Notes: generated by a model not told the origin, from the letters alone. A DNA stretch of 64,000 bases from Ruminococcus_C callidus (GCF_049562855.1 NZ_CP186925.1:992001-1056000), one strand, 5' to 3'; positions 1 through 8,235 are shown, numbered from the stretch's first letter. Numbers and translations are program-made.

Positions 1-1
1 C

Positions 2-1336
2 ACGCCGGATACACCGGATTCTCCCAAGGATACACTTTCAGCAGTGATCGCTCTGACACAGGCGGCAGCCGGTACCGGCACGCCGGACGATCCCTATCAG
101 TTTGCCTGCACCGGTCAGACTGTTGTGACACAGGCAGCTCTGGAGCAGCTGAAAACGGCAAAGCAGTGTGCCGTTTTCGTGGTGTATGACCAGAGCGGCA
201 GCGTGCTCTACGGCTGGCTGGTACGCGGCGATCAGCTGGCCACTACCGGTGACTGGACACTGGGACAGAACATCAAGGTGACCGAGGACGGCGGTGTGCA
301 GATCTCCGGCGGCGGAACGTGGTACGGCACGTTGCAGGTGGGCGGTACGTTCTCCTATGACCCTGCCAATAACACCCCCGCGGAAACAGAACCGGCTTCT
401 TCCGGCACTACCGGCGGCAGTACTGGTACTGTACCGGAGAGCAGCACAGCATCTCCGGATACCCAGCCGGACACCCAGCCGGCAGATACAGACACCAGTG
501 CAGATCCGACTGCGGCAGTGCAGCCTATGGCGGCGGCAATGCCAATGGCGGCAGTCACTCCAATGGCATCTTCCGGTACGGACAATGACAACTATGTCTA
601 TACCCGTGCCCAGCTGAAACAGAAGGTGGCAGAGCAGCAGATCGCCATTCAGTCGGCACAGATCGACCAGAAGAAGGCACAGATCGAATATGATGCTGCG
701 GCAGAAAAGCAGGAAAAGGGACAGGAACTGGCGAAGATCGACGGCGTTGTCACCAAGGTGGCGGCTTCAGTGGAATCGCTGGAGAAAAACGAACCGTATC
801 TGGTGGTACAGGGCAGCGGCGGCGTTATGGTGCAGGGCACTGTCAGCGAAATGAATCTGGACAAGCTGACTGTCGGTGCAACGGTGACTGTCAACTCGTG
901 GGATACCGGTGAAATGCTCACCGCCGAGGTGACGGAGATCGACAAGACACCGACCTCCTACACCAATCAGAACGGCAGTGGAAACCCGAACAACAGTGCT
1001 TATCCGTTTAAGGCAGCAGTGACTGATTCCACCAGCCTGTCAGTGGGCAGCTATGTCAGCCTGAGCTTTTCCGGTGCGGCGGACGATGTCGGAGATACGT
1101 TCTATCTGCCGGTCAGCTATGTGCGGCAGGAAAACGGACAGTACTATGTGCTGCGGGAATCCAAGGACAAGAAGCTGGAACGGCAGAATGTCCAGACCGG
1201 CAAGATCATCAACGGCGGCTATGCCATTGAGATTCTCTCCGGTGTCAGTCAGGAAGATTATATCTGTTTCCCCTATGGCAAGTATGCCGTAGAGGGAGCG
1301 TTGGTCAACGAAACCAACGGCTCATCAGAATACTAA
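2..1336 (+). CDS. Periplasmic adaptor (HlyD/MacA-like) of a MacAB-type efflux pump, 5' end outside window
   Basis: The frame is open from the first bases, so the N-terminus lies upstream of the window; a GTG at 44 is internal. The visible 444 residues contain a Thr/Pro/Ala-rich stretch (about nt 370-590, with repeated PMAA units), a Lys/Gln-rich coiled coil (about nt 610-720), then beta-rich barrel and membrane-proximal regions typical of membrane-fusion proteins. Such adaptors link an ABC exporter in the membrane to the outside. A FtsX/MacB permease follows 12 nt downstream, supporting a MacAB-like exporter; the ATPase is presumably upstream. The substrate cannot be told. The low-complexity insertion is unusual for MacA. 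Confidence 0.75.
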   Translation, partial: TPDTPDSPKDTLSAVIALTQAAAGTGTPDDPYQFACTGQTVVTQAALEQLKTAKQCAVFVVYDQSGSVLYGWLVRGDQLATTGDWTLGQNIKVTEDGGVQISGGGTWYGTLQVGGTFSYDPANNTPAETEPASSGTTGGSTGTVPESSTASPDTQPDTQPADTDTSADPTAAVQPMAAAMPMAAVTPMASSGTDNDNYVYTRAQLKQKVAEQQIAIQSAQIDQKKAQIEYDAAAEKQEKGQELAKIDGVVTKVAASVESLEKNEPYLVVQGSGGVMVQGTVSEMNLDKLTVGATVTVNSWDTGEMLTAEVTEIDKTPTSYTNQNGSGNPNNSAYPFKAAVTDSTSLSVGSYVSLSFSGAADDVGDTFYLPVSYVRQENGQYYVLRESKDKKLERQNVQTGKIINGGYAIEILSGVSQEDYICFPYGKYAVEGALVNETNGSSEY

Positions 1337-1348
1337 GGGGGACATATT

Positions 1349-2620
1349 ATGCTGGAAAATATTCGGTTATCGTTACAGGGCATTTTGTCCCATAAGGTGC
1401 GTTCCATTCTCACTATGCTGGGCATTATCATCGGTATTGCGGCGATCATTGCCATTGTGTCTACCATTAAGGGCACCAATGAGCAGATCAAAAACAATCT
1501 GATCGGTTCCGGCAACAACACTGTTAATGTGCAGCTGTATCAGGGGGAAAGTCCCTATGATTTCAGCTATCAGGCGGCACCGGACGGGGTACAGGTGGTT
1601 TCCGCGGAAGTGCGGGACCAGATCACCAGCCTGAAAAATGTGGAATCTGCTTCGTTTTACCGTACACGTTCCTACTGCGACAATGTGTATTATCAGAACA
1701 CCCAGTTCAGTGGCTCCATGTATGGCATTGATGCTGCCTATTTCGATACGGCAGGCTATGAAGTACAGCAGGGCAGGGGATTCCTGAGCAAGGAATATAC
1801 CAATAACGCCAAGGCAGTGATTCTGGACAGCACCGCAGTCAAGAGCCTGTACTCCTCCGAGAGCCCGATCGGTTCCGTCATCGACATCAACGGGGAACCC
1901 TTTACGGTCGTTGGCGTCGTGACAGAGGTCAGCAGCTTTGAGCCGGTCATCAATTCCGAGGAGGACTACTGGACGTATATGGGCACTTCCGGCGGCAAGA
2001 TGTTTATCCCCGGTCAGTCGTGGCCGATCGCGTATCGGTATGATGAACCGGAAAACTGTCTGGCAAAGGCAGTGGATACTGACAGCATGCCGGCAGTGGG
2101 AAAAAAGGTGGCGGAACTGATGAACGCCACGATTCGCACCAATAGCGTCGGAAAAGAAGGGGACAGCAATCAGATCAAATATGACAGTCAGGACTTGCTG
2201 AAACAGGCGAAGTCCCTGCAAAAACTGAGTTCCTCCACCAACACCATGCTGATCTGGATCGCCAGCATTTCTCTGCTGGTGGGCGGTATCGGTGTTATGA
2301 ACATCATGCTGGTATCGGTAACAGAACGTACCCGCGAGATCGGACTGAAAAAGGCAATCGGTGCGAAAAAGGGCAGCATTCTGGCACAGTTCCTGACAGA
2401 AGCTTCTGTGCTGACCAGCATCGGCGGAATCATTGGTGTGGGAATCGGCATCGCTCTGGCACAGCTGATCTCCAAGATTGCCTCGGTGCCGGTGGCGATC
2501 AGTTCGCTGTCCATTGTGGTTTCCGTGGTATTCTCTATGGTGGTGGGCATTGTCTTTGGACTGATCCCGTCTATCAAGGCTTCGAATCTGAATCCGATCG
2601 ATGCCCTGCGGTATGAGTAA
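1349..2620 (+). CDS. MacB/FtsX-type ABC transporter permease
   Basis: This 423-residue protein has a membrane segment near residues 17-39 (HKVRSILTMLGIIIG), a large extracytoplasmic MacB_PCD-like domain (about 45-280), and three C-terminal helices of the FtsX domain (about 290-415) including SLLVGGIGVMNIMLVSVTER. This is the classic MacB permease layout without a fused ATPase. It follows the adaptor gene by 12 nt with its own purine-rich site, so they are one operon. It probably exports a peptide, antibiotic or lipid; nothing in the sequence names it. The operon is followed by a MITE-like hairpin repeat. Confidence 0.85.
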   Translation: MLENIRLSLQGILSHKVRSILTMLGIIIGIAAIIAIVSTIKGTNEQIKNNLIGSGNNTVNVQLYQGESPYDFSYQAAPDGVQVVSAEVRDQITSLKNVESASFYRTRSYCDNVYYQNTQFSGSMYGIDAAYFDTAGYEVQQGRGFLSKEYTNNAKAVILDSTAVKSLYSSESPIGSVIDINGEPFTVVGVVTEVSSFEPVINSEEDYWTYMGTSGGKMFIPGQSWPIAYRYDEPENCLAKAVDTDSMPAVGKKVAELMNATIRTNSVGKEGDSNQIKYDSQDLLKQAKSLQKLSSSTNTMLIWIASISLLVGGIGVMNIMLVSVTERTREIGLKKAIGAKKGSILAQFLTEASVLTSIGGIIGVGIGIALAQLISKIASVPVAISSLSIVVSVVFSMVVGIVFGLIPSIKASNLNPIDALRYE

Positions 2621-2640
2621 TGCTTTTCAACTTGAATAAA

Positions 2641-2812
2641 GGCAATACCGTACAAAGAGCGTCTGGCGACTTTGTACGCCATCTGCTTGCAAATTTCCCG
2701 TCATATTTCACAAAAATGCTCGTGAATACATCAAGTATTCACTCCGCTTTTTGTTTCATCTGACGAAAAATTTGACGACGCATCTGTCGCACAATCTTTG
2801 TGCGGTATTGCC
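2641..2812 (+). repeat. 172-bp palindromic MITE-like element, copy 1
   Basis: The ends are GGCAATACCG(C/T)ACAAAGA and its inverse, and the inside is largely self-complementary (GTGAATAC/GTATTCAC at the centre). The flanks are TAAA and TTAA, one mismatch from a 4-bp target duplication. Near-identical 172-bp copies lie at 12512, 14522, 29428, 31216, 38224, 42243 and 49692. Left-end T substitutions distinguish this copy. Confidence 0.9.
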
Positions 2813-2826
2813 TTAATTCTATTTAT

Positions 2827-2864
2827 CAAAAATCCGGTCTGTGGAAATGCAGACCGGATTTTTT
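2827..2864. terminator. Rho-independent terminator
   Basis: An 11-bp stem AATCCGGTCTG / CAGACCGGATT (2831-2841 with 2850-2860) is followed by T residues, with A residues on the other side. It can stop transcripts of the MacAB operon. Confidence 0.75.
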
Positions 2865-2898
2865 AGAAACGAATGTAATTTCAGCCGCCGGACAAACA

Positions 2899-2922
2899 GG
2901 CTCTTATATTTTCCACAAAAAA
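2899..2922 (+). repeat. Left copy of the 24-bp target duplication of the IS1202-like element
   Basis: The 24 bp from 2899 to 2922 recur exactly at 4086-4109, on either side of the insertion sequence. If the ACA at the IS end is counted as target, the match extends to 27 bp (2896-2922 with 4083-4109). Confidence 0.85.
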
Positions 2923-4085
2923 TGTATGTGTTAAAATGAGGTGAGCCAAAAAAAGAAGAAATTCCAGCCGAGATATGGTATAATGAATTTACCACAAAAC
3001 AAAACACCAACTCGGAGGAATTTCTAATGAATATTATAGCACAAGAAGCAAAGAAACGTCAAGCGGTAGTAAAGCTTGCAAATAGAAAAGGAAAAAGTTA
3101 TGCAAGCCGAAAATATGGAGTAAGCTTGTCAAGCGTAAAACGATGGTGCAAAAGGTATGATGGCACATGGCAGTCACTTGCGGAGAAATCACACAGACCA
3201 CACAGTCATCCAAAACGCCATACAGCAAGCGAGGAACAGCTGATATTAAAATGCTTTCAAGAGAAATTTCTGAGATATGGCTGGGATGGTGTGTATGATG
3301 AAGCAATCAAAAAGGGATACACACGCAGTTTCAGCGGCATGGTATATGCAGCGAAGCGAATGGGATTAGGGGGAAGAGCCACAGATAAAAAGCCGCCCAG
3401 AAAGCATGACCGACGTTATCCTGAGCTTCTTGTTCCGGGGAAAAAGGTTCAGATAGATGTAAAAGAAGTACCATATCATTGCCTTAGGGGTGCATTAAAG
3501 CGTGATGGAAAGCATCTGTATCAATGGACAGCGATAGATGAATGTACAAGAATACGCTTCATATACGGCTTTGAAGAGCATACGCCCGAAAATACAGTAA
3601 AGTTCTTCAAAATGCTTCAAAAGGTATTTCCGTTTAAAATACAGACGATTCAAACAGACAATGGAACAGAGTTTACTTACAAATACATAAGTGATACCGA
3701 AGAATGTCCATTTGACAAAGCATTAAAAGAAGCGGGAATAGAGCATAAGCTTATTCCACCAAGAACGCCTTGGCATAATGGCAAGGTTGAACGAAGTCAC
3801 AGAAATGATCAGAGATATTTTTATGATTGGGAGCATTTTAGAAGTCTTGAGGAATTTAATGATAAACTGCATAAACATCTTTTATGGAGTAATAGAAAAT
3901 CCATGAGAACACTTGGAAGAAAAAGTCCTGTTCAGCTTTTGAAAGAGAAGCTGAAGGCGTGATCGCCGTTTTATGAAATCCTTTTTCATTCCGCTACGCT
4001 CCACTTCAAAGAATTTCATAAAACATTGTACCTTATCTCTGGCATCTTTTCATCCAATGGGTCACATCTATTGACAACGCAGACA
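2923..4085 (+). mobile_element. IS1202-like insertion sequence with long target duplication
   Basis: The element is about 1,163 bp. Its ends are imperfect inverted repeats starting TGTATGTGTT on the left and, read inward on the other strand, TGTCTGCGTT on the right. It has one transposase gene and a 24-bp direct repeat outside. A duplication of 24-29 bp is a hallmark of the IS1202 family; IS481-family elements have similar single-ORF DDE transposases but shorter duplications. It lies immediately upstream of the antitoxin promoter of TA locus 1: the duplication ends at 4109 and the -35 begins at 4114. Confidence 0.75.
3027..3962 (+). CDS. DDE transposase of the IS1202-like element
   Basis: The 311-residue protein begins with a helix-turn-helix (about residues 15-45, YGVSLSSVKRWCKRYDG) and a second DNA-binding region. 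An rve integrase core follows with the acidic triad visible in QIDVKEV, QTDNGTEF and GKVERSH. It acts on the IS ends in a cut- or copy-and-paste reaction. The start follows GGAGG (3014-3018) by 8 nt, and a TATAAT (about 2979) is the likely -10. It is full length with no frameshift. It could be placed in IS481 on domain content alone; the long target duplication favours IS1202. Confidence 0.85.
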   Translation: MNIIAQEAKKRQAVVKLANRKGKSYASRKYGVSLSSVKRWCKRYDGTWQSLAEKSHRPHSHPKRHTASEEQLILKCFQEKFLRYGWDGVYDEAIKKGYTRSFSGMVYAAKRMGLGGRATDKKPPRKHDRRYPELLVPGKKVQIDVKEVPYHCLRGALKRDGKHLYQWTAIDECTRIRFIYGFEEHTPENTVKFFKMLQKVFPFKIQTIQTDNGTEFTYKYISDTEECPFDKALKEAGIEHKLIPPRTPWHNGKVERSHRNDQRYFYDWEHFRSLEEFNDKLHKHLLWSNRKSMRTLGRKSPVQLLKEKLKA

Positions 4086-4113
4086 GGCTCTTATATTTTC
4101 CACAAAAAAGCCC

Positions 4114-4142
4114 TTGACAAATGCGGCGTTCTGGCGTATAAT
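4114..4142 (+). promoter_or_regulatory. Promoter of antitoxin RNA 1
   Basis: TTGACA (4114-4119), a 17-nt spacer, then TATAAT (4137-4142): a consensus promoter. Confidence 0.85.
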
Positions 4143-4148
4143 AGAAAT

Positions 4149-4246
4149 AGAAAGAGCATACCAGTAGACGGTCTGCTCCCACTGTTAGTAGTTAAAAAGA
4201 CTTAACCGCCACAAGTTGGGGAACTCAGGGGCGGTTATTTCTTTTT
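4149..4246 (+). ncRNA. Predicted RatA-like antisense antitoxin RNA, TA locus 1
   Basis: A consensus promoter drives a short RNA of about 100 nt ending in the hairpin AACCGCC/GGCGGTT (4204-4210 with 4230-4236) and a T-rich run. It is convergent with the toxin gene and overlaps its 3' end, as in txpA/RatA-type systems. The 5' part contains GCATACC and GCTCCC, which also occur in the toxin mRNA leader. The transcript start is estimated from the -10 box. Confidence 0.7.
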
Positions 4247-4372
4247 GTTTTTGCGGTGATTGTCATTACTATTTTTATGATTATAGTAAATATATACGAT
4301 CAAATTTGCCAAGGATAGCAGAACACTGCAAATCTTCAGCAGATCACCAAAGGTGACATATTGATCCATCAT
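4235..4372 (-). CDS. Type I holin-like toxin peptide, TA locus 1
   Basis: This 45-residue peptide starts MMDQYVTFGDLL, has one hydrophobic helix (about residues 14-30), and ends in a very polar Asn/Lys tail. That is the form of TxpA/holin-like type I toxins, which depolarise the membrane. GGGAGGTG lies 6 nt before the first ATG. The gene has its own promoter on the minus strand (4465-4493), and its 3' end overlaps the antisense RNA. The leader contains CTCCC that can pair with the GGGAG of the ribosome site. A phage holin is unlikely, since no phage genes are nearby. Toxicity is inferred. Confidence 0.75.
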   Translation of the reverse strand: MMDQYVTFGDLLKICSVLLSLANLIVYIYYNHKNSNDNHRKNKKK

Positions 4373-4464
4373 ACGAATCACCTCCCGTCTGTTCAAATGA
4401 GCAGTGGGAGCAAAAATCAAAAAAGACTTGACCGCCTACCGTTTCAGGTATGCCCTCAAATGGT

Positions 4465-4493
4465 AGTATACCACACTTCGACAAAAATGTCAA
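4465..4493 (-). promoter_or_regulatory. Promoter of toxin 1
   Basis: On the minus strand TTGACA (4488-4493), 17 nt, TATACT (4465-4470). The leader of about 90 nt carries GCATACC, a GGCGGT motif able to pair with the ACCGCC near the transcript end, and an SD-sequestering CTCCC. Confidence 0.8.
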
Positions 4494-4526
4494 ATGAGAT
4501 TAGCCGCGTTTCCCACAAAAAAGCCC

Positions 4527-4555
4527 TTGACAAATGCGGCGTTCTGGCGTATAAT
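4527..4555 (+). promoter_or_regulatory. Promoter of antitoxin RNA 2
   Basis: TTGACA (4527-4532), 17 nt, TATAAT (4550-4555). The sequence is identical to antitoxin promoter 1, as part of a direct repeat of about 80 bp (about 4101-4179 with 4514-4592). Confidence 0.85.
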
Positions 4556-4561
4556 AGAAAT

Positions 4562-4653
4562 AGAAAGAGCATACCAGTAGACGGTCTGCTCCCACTAGTT
4601 GGTAAAAAAATAACCGCCTTTAGTTGGAAGCTGTGGGGCGGTTATTTCTTTTT
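4562..4653 (+). ncRNA. Predicted antisense antitoxin RNA, TA locus 2
   Basis: The first 40 nt are identical to antitoxin 1. The middle then diverges, and the RNA ends in the conserved AACCGCC/GGCGGTT terminator hairpin with T-run. It is intact although its toxin gene is truncated, so it could act in trans on toxin 1, whose 3' region is nearly identical. Confidence 0.65.
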
Positions 4654-4746
4654 GTTCTTGCGGTGATTGTCGTTACTATTTTTATGATTATAGTAAATGT
4701 ATACGATCAAATTTGCCAAGGATAGCAGAACACTGCAAATCTTCAT
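4642..4746 (-). pseudogene. 5'-truncated type I toxin, TA locus 2
   Basis: The last 33 codons match toxin 1 (hydrophobic helix and Asn/Lys tail). A deletion of about 140 bp relative to locus 1 has fused the toxin -35 region (TGTCAA on plus at 4757-4762) to the middle of the gene. It removed the -10, leader, ribosome site and first 11-12 codons. An in-frame ATG exists at the junction but has no Shine-Dalgarno site, so it is probably not made. Confidence 0.8.
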
Positions 4747-4760
4747 TCGACAAAAATGTC

Positions 4761-4822
4761 AAACAAAAACCACCGCATCACCTGCCGGAGAAATCCGAGG
4801 GAGTGATGCGGTGGTTTGTTTT
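4761..4822. terminator. Bidirectional terminator after the LysR gene
   Basis: A perfect 15-bp stem AAACCACCGCATCAC / GTGATGCGGTGGTTT (4767-4781 with 4803-4817) has T/A-rich flanks on both sides. It ends the minus-strand tyrA-prmA-LysR operon. Confidence 0.8.
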
Positions 4823-4823
4823 C

Positions 4824-5708
4824 TTAATGCTGTTCCGCGGCTTTCAGCTGCCGCAGATAGCGGCTCAGAAAGGCGTAAAAGCTGCACACTGCCTCCTGCC
4901 CTCTGGCGTGGCGGTGCAGCTGTAGGATAATGGCACGCTGGCAGGTAGGTTCCGCAATAGGCAGCAGGCGAATCTGCTCCATGCTGTCCATGCCCCACGT
5001 ATAGTGCGGCCAGAAGCCTACTCCCAGTCCGCTGGCGATCAGGTTTTTGACAGTGTCCGGACTGTCGCTCTCATAGATGATGTGCGGGACAAATCCCGCC
5101 TGCATGCAGTAGCGGTCACAGATCGTGCGGATACTGCGGGAACCGGACAGGCTGATGAAATCCTCATGGGCAAAGTCCTGTAAGCGGACGCTTTCTTCGC
5201 TGGCGTAGGGCGAATTGTGTGGAACTGCCAGAAAAATGCGTTCCTTAAACAGCTCATACCGTTCCTTGGTATCTGTGGGAATCTGAAAATTTTCCCGCGT
5301 GAAAACCGTGATGTCTGCGTCCTCGCACTGCGAGTTTTGAATCAGCCGGAAATGCAGCCCGTCATGGTCTTTTTTATAGGAGATCAGTGCCTGTGTCACC
5401 AGTGTGGAAGCCGCCAGTACATTCAGCCGAATGGTCTTTTCCCGTTCCAGAGCCATTTGCTGTAGTTGCGTAGGAATCTGGTGCAGAGTTTTCAGCACCG
5501 GTGTCAGAGCGTTCTGCAGTGCCTCACCGTATGTGGTCAGGGCAATGTTCCTGCCACTGCGGTAAAACAGAGGCACGCCCAGTTCCTTTTCCAGCCGGCG
5601 GATACTCTGGGTGAGCGAGGGCTGTGCAATGTGCAGCTGCTCCGCCGTGCGTGTCATGTGCTGGTTCTGTGCCACTGCATAAAAGTATTCCAGCTGTAGC
5701 AGTTCCAT
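4824..5708 (-). CDS. LysR-family transcriptional regulator
   Basis: The 294-residue protein has the N-terminal winged helix (residues 1-60, with YFYAVAQNQHMTRTAEQLHI and SLTQSIRRLEKELG) and a C-terminal periplasmic-binding-like effector domain. The start was set at ATG 5708, where MELLQLEYF opens the LysR domain; upstream in-frame residues lie in prmA and do not fit. It begins 2 nt after the prmA stop, so it is the last gene of a tyrA-prmA-LysR operon. Its targets are unknown. An autoregulated or aromatic-amino-acid-linked role is possible but unsupported. Confidence 0.9.
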   Translation of the reverse strand: MELLQLEYFYAVAQNQHMTRTAEQLHIAQPSLTQSIRRLEKELGVPLFYRSGRNIALTTYGEALQNALTPVLKTLHQIPTQLQQMALEREKTIRLNVLAASTLVTQALISYKKDHDGLHFRLIQNSQCEDADITVFTRENFQIPTDTKERYELFKERIFLAVPHNSPYASEESVRLQDFAHEDFISLSGSRSIRTICDRYCMQAGFVPHIIYESDSPDTVKNLIASGLGVGFWPHYTWGMDSMEQIRLLPIAEPTCQRAIILQLHRHARGQEAVCSFYAFLSRYLRQLKAAEQH

Positions 5709-5710
5709 GG

Positions 5711-6718
5711 TTACTTCCGCAGGGTGTCGCAGCAGGTGCCGGCTCCGGCAAGCTTTTGCAGCTTGACAGCACACCAGCCGGATGCTTCCCGCCGTTCCAG
5801 CACGGCGAAGTCATAGGCAGTCACAGTGTCCAGCACTTCGTCTGCCCGTTCCGTGATGATGCCTGACAGGATCAGAATGCCGTTGTCTTTCAGGAACGAC
5901 GGAAACAGCGGAGCCATGCCCTTGATGACATCTGCCACAATGTTGGCGGTGATGACATCATAGCCGCTGCCGATCGATTCCCGCAGGGCGGTGTCTGTGA
6001 TGATGTTGCCGCAGGAAATGGTATAGTTTTCCGGATTCAGGTGATTTTCTGCGGCGTTTTCCTTGGCGATACGGGTGGCATTTTCCTCAATGTCTACGGC
6101 ATAGGCTTCCTTTGCCCCCAGCAGCATGCCGCCGATAAACAGAATGCCGCTGCCGCAGCCCAAGTCCAGCAGGCGGGTGGCAGGGGTGATCTCATTTTCC
6201 ATCAGTTCCAGACAGAGCCGTGTGGTGTGGTGCTGTCCGGTGCCGAAGCTGCTTGCCGGATCGATCTCCAGAATGGTTCTGCCGGCGGCTTCTGCGGTGG
6301 GTTCTTCCCAGCTGGGCTTGATGTACAGCTTGTTTCCCACCGGAAACGGCTTGAAATACTGTTTCCAGTTGTTCGCCCAGTCCTCCTCCCGAATGCCGGA
6401 GCAGACAGCTTCCAGTCTGCCGTACTGGTGTTCGGTGTCCTCGGCTTTCATCTGTGCCAGCATGGTTCGCAGAGCTGCCAGCATTTCGGCACCCTGTGCA
6501 TCTTCCGGCAGGTAGACCGTGACACAGGTTTCACAGCTTGCCAGTTCCATGAGCCCGTCCTCCAGATAGTCCCACTTGCCGTCTTTCTGTTCCAGAAACT
6601 CCTGAAAATCCTGTGCGTCCTGTACCATGCAGCCGCGGATCCCCAGATCCTGCAGCCGGACGCTCAGCAGGTCAATAGCGGGCGTGGTGGTGTAAATATC
6701 AACTTGTGTCCAGTTCAT
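5711..6718 (-). CDS. prmA: Ribosomal protein L11 methyltransferase
   Basis: This 335-residue class I SAM methyltransferase has the SAM-binding motif LDLGCGSG (residues 184-191), the upstream PrmA signature DPASSFGTGQHHTT (about 153-166) and NIVADVIKGM in place of the usual NILA. PrmA trimethylates ribosomal protein L11 in the cytoplasm. Length is slightly above the usual 295-315, mainly from the N-terminal domain. It overlaps tyrA by 4 nt (ATGA), implying translational coupling. Confidence 0.93.
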   Translation of the reverse strand: MNWTQVDIYTTTPAIDLLSVRLQDLGIRGCMVQDAQDFQEFLEQKDGKWDYLEDGLMELASCETCVTVYLPEDAQGAEMLAALRTMLAQMKAEDTEHQYGRLEAVCSGIREEDWANNWKQYFKPFPVGNKLYIKPSWEEPTAEAAGRTILEIDPASSFGTGQHHTTRLCLELMENEITPATRLLDLGCGSGILFIGGMLLGAKEAYAVDIEENATRIAKENAAENHLNPENYTISCGNIITDTALRESIGSGYDVITANIVADVIKGMAPLFPSFLKDNGILILSGIITERADEVLDTVTAYDFAVLERREASGWCAVKLQKLAGAGTCCDTLRK

Positions 6719-7587
6719 GCGGTTTCTCCTTTTTGCAGTTCGTTTTGTTCTTGACGTTTACGGACATTTTCTTCCTGAATCTGCCGTCCCTCGGCAATGA
6801 GATATTGCAGCCGTTCCTCGTCCCGCTGTTTCAGGGCATCGCGGTAGTCCGTAAGGTTTTCGATCAGCAGATCGAGGTGGTACAGCAGGTTGTCCCGATT
6901 GTCCAGAAACAGGGCAGCCCACATAGACTCGTCCATGGTTGCCACGCGTGTCATATCCTGAAAGCTGCCGCCGGAGAAAGACAGGGCATCGTCCATGCAG
7001 AAGTCCTTGACATAAGAGCTGGAAACCACGTGAGCCAGCTGAGAAGTATAGGCGATCATGTTATCGTGCCACATGGGCGTGGCGGTGACGATCTTGCCGA
7101 AGCCCATCTGGTCTGCCAGTTCCTTGACGGTGTCCAGAGCCGCTTCATCGGTGCCGTCCACTGGTGTAACAATGAGGTTGGCGTTCTGGAACAGGTTGGG
7201 AATGCTGGCGTAGTAGCCGTTTTTCTCTCGTCCAGCCATAGGGTGTGTGCCCACATACCGCACATCGGCTTTCCGGCAGCGGTAGGTCAGATCCCGCACC
7301 ATACGCCCTTTCAGACCACAGGTGTCTACCAGAATCGTGCCTGCCGGAATTTTAGGCAGGGCTTCCTGTACCATTTGAATGGCAATACGCTGGTGCAGGC
7401 AGAGAATGATCATGTCATAAGTGCCGTCTGTCATAGTGCCGGTGCCGTCGATCGCTCCGTCGGCAATGGCATCGTCCAGAACTGCCTGCTGTACGTCACA
7501 TCCGTAAACGGCATGGGAAGTGGCTGCTTTTATCGATTTGCAGATAGAGCCGCCGATCAGTCCCATGCCAACTACTAAGATTCGCAT
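6715..7587 (-). CDS. tyrA: Prephenate dehydrogenase
   Basis: This 290-residue NAD(P)-dependent dehydrogenase of tyrosine synthesis has the N-terminal Rossmann motif GMGLIGGS (residues 7-14), the conserved THPMAGRE, and the helical C-terminal dimer domain. It converts prephenate to 4-hydroxyphenylpyruvate. The start is ATG 7587, preceded by GGAGGA at 7 nt; an in-frame start 5 codons earlier overlaps the ribosome site. No ACT domain is present, so feedback control must differ from ACT-bearing forms. It is first in the operon with prmA and LysR. Confidence 0.92.
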   Translation of the reverse strand: MRILVVGMGLIGGSICKSIKAATSHAVYGCDVQQAVLDDAIADGAIDGTGTMTDGTYDMIILCLHQRIAIQMVQEALPKIPAGTILVDTCGLKGRMVRDLTYRCRKADVRYVGTHPMAGREKNGYYASIPNLFQNANLIVTPVDGTDEAALDTVKELADQMGFGKIVTATPMWHDNMIAYTSQLAHVVSSSYVKDFCMDDALSFSGGSFQDMTRVATMDESMWAALFLDNRDNLLYHLDLLIENLTDYRDALKQRDEERLQYLIAEGRQIQEENVRKRQEQNELQKGETA

Positions 7588-7692
7588 GTTACGTTCCTCC
7601 AAATTTTCAGTATGGTACTATTGTAACACGAATTTGGGAAATCGTCAAGGCGGCGAGTTGCTTAGAGGATTATTATGCAAAAGATTTTGAAA

Positions 7693-7740
7693 GAACCCCT
7701 CCACCAGCTTCGCTGGTCCCCCTCCCCTGAAAGGGGAGGC
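7693..7740. repeat. Double-hairpin REP-like sequence
   Basis: Two adjacent perfect hairpins are seen: ACCAGC/GCTGGT (7703-7717) and CCTCCCC/GGGGAGG (7721-7739). This has the form of small REP-type repeats. No other copy is in the window. Confidence 0.55.
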
Positions 7741-7743
7741 TTA

Positions 7744-7766
7744 GAGCCTGTTTGTCTGGCGGCTGC
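7744..7766 (+). repeat. End of a second repeat family (GAGCCTGTTT type)
   Basis: GAGCCTGTTTGTCTGGCGG matches, in inverse orientation and with one difference, the bases at 2882-2904 left of the IS1202-like element. It also shares its first 10 bases with the 160-bp element at 34021. The rest of 7603-7878 shows no gene. Confidence 0.45.
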
Positions 7767-7878
7767 AATTGCAACAGACAAGGTGAAATGCACGTAATTT
7801 CGCTGGTTTTTTGTCCGTTTGTCTGGTTGGCTTGTCTGTTTTGTGGGTGTCATTTCGGAAAAAAATTGATGCACGTGC

Positions 7879-7907
7879 TTGACAAATCCGGAAAATCGTG
7901 GTATACT
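7879..7907 (+). promoter_or_regulatory. Promoter of tRNA-Leu
   Basis: TTGACA (7879-7884), 17 nt, TATACT (7902-7907), ending 13 nt before the tRNA. Confidence 0.8.
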
Positions 7908-7920
7908 AAAAACATTCCCT

Positions 7921-8003
7921 GCGGACGTGGTGAAACTGGCAGACACGATAGATTTAGGTTCTATTGCTTCGGCGTGCAGGTTCAAGTCCTGTCGTCCGCA
8001 CCA
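7921..8003 (+). tRNA. tRNA-Leu (anticodon UAG)
   Basis: A cloverleaf of 83 nt with 7-bp acceptor GCGGACG/CGTCCGC, a long variable arm, GTTCAAGTC T-loop and an encoded CCA (8001-8003). The anticodon loop ATTTAGG gives TAG. Confidence 0.95.
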
Positions 8004-8015
8004 AAGGTTCTTTAG

Positions 8016-8052
8016 AAAGGCTGTACAGTTTTCGGACTGTGCAGCCTTTTTT
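8016..8052 (+). terminator. Terminator of tRNA-Leu
   Basis: The stem AAGGCTGTACAGT / ACTGTGCAGCCTT is followed by six T residues. Confidence 0.85.
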
Positions 8053-8094
8053 GTGTATCGGTGATCGCTTTCGGATTTTCTCCTGAATTCCGAC

Positions 8095-8123
8095 TTGAAA
8101 AGTGCCGGAAAATATGCTATACT
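8095..8123 (+). promoter_or_regulatory. Promoter of the VanY-like gene
   Basis: TTGAAA (8095-8100), 17 nt, TATACT (8118-8123), about 110 nt before the chosen start. Confidence 0.7.
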
Positions 8124-8235
8124 AGTGTAGTCAGCATTTTCCGCGGCAAGGATCCTGCGGAGTCTGCGAAAAATCATAGGGAATCCCCGTGAATATCATG
8201 TGCGGATTGCCGATACCAAGAAAGGAATTGCAATC

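Noticed and set aside
4235..4372. A phage holin or prophage remnant
   Set aside because: The peptide is holin-like, but each locus has a convergent antisense RNA and no phage genes are nearby. The type I toxin reading explains the arrangement better.
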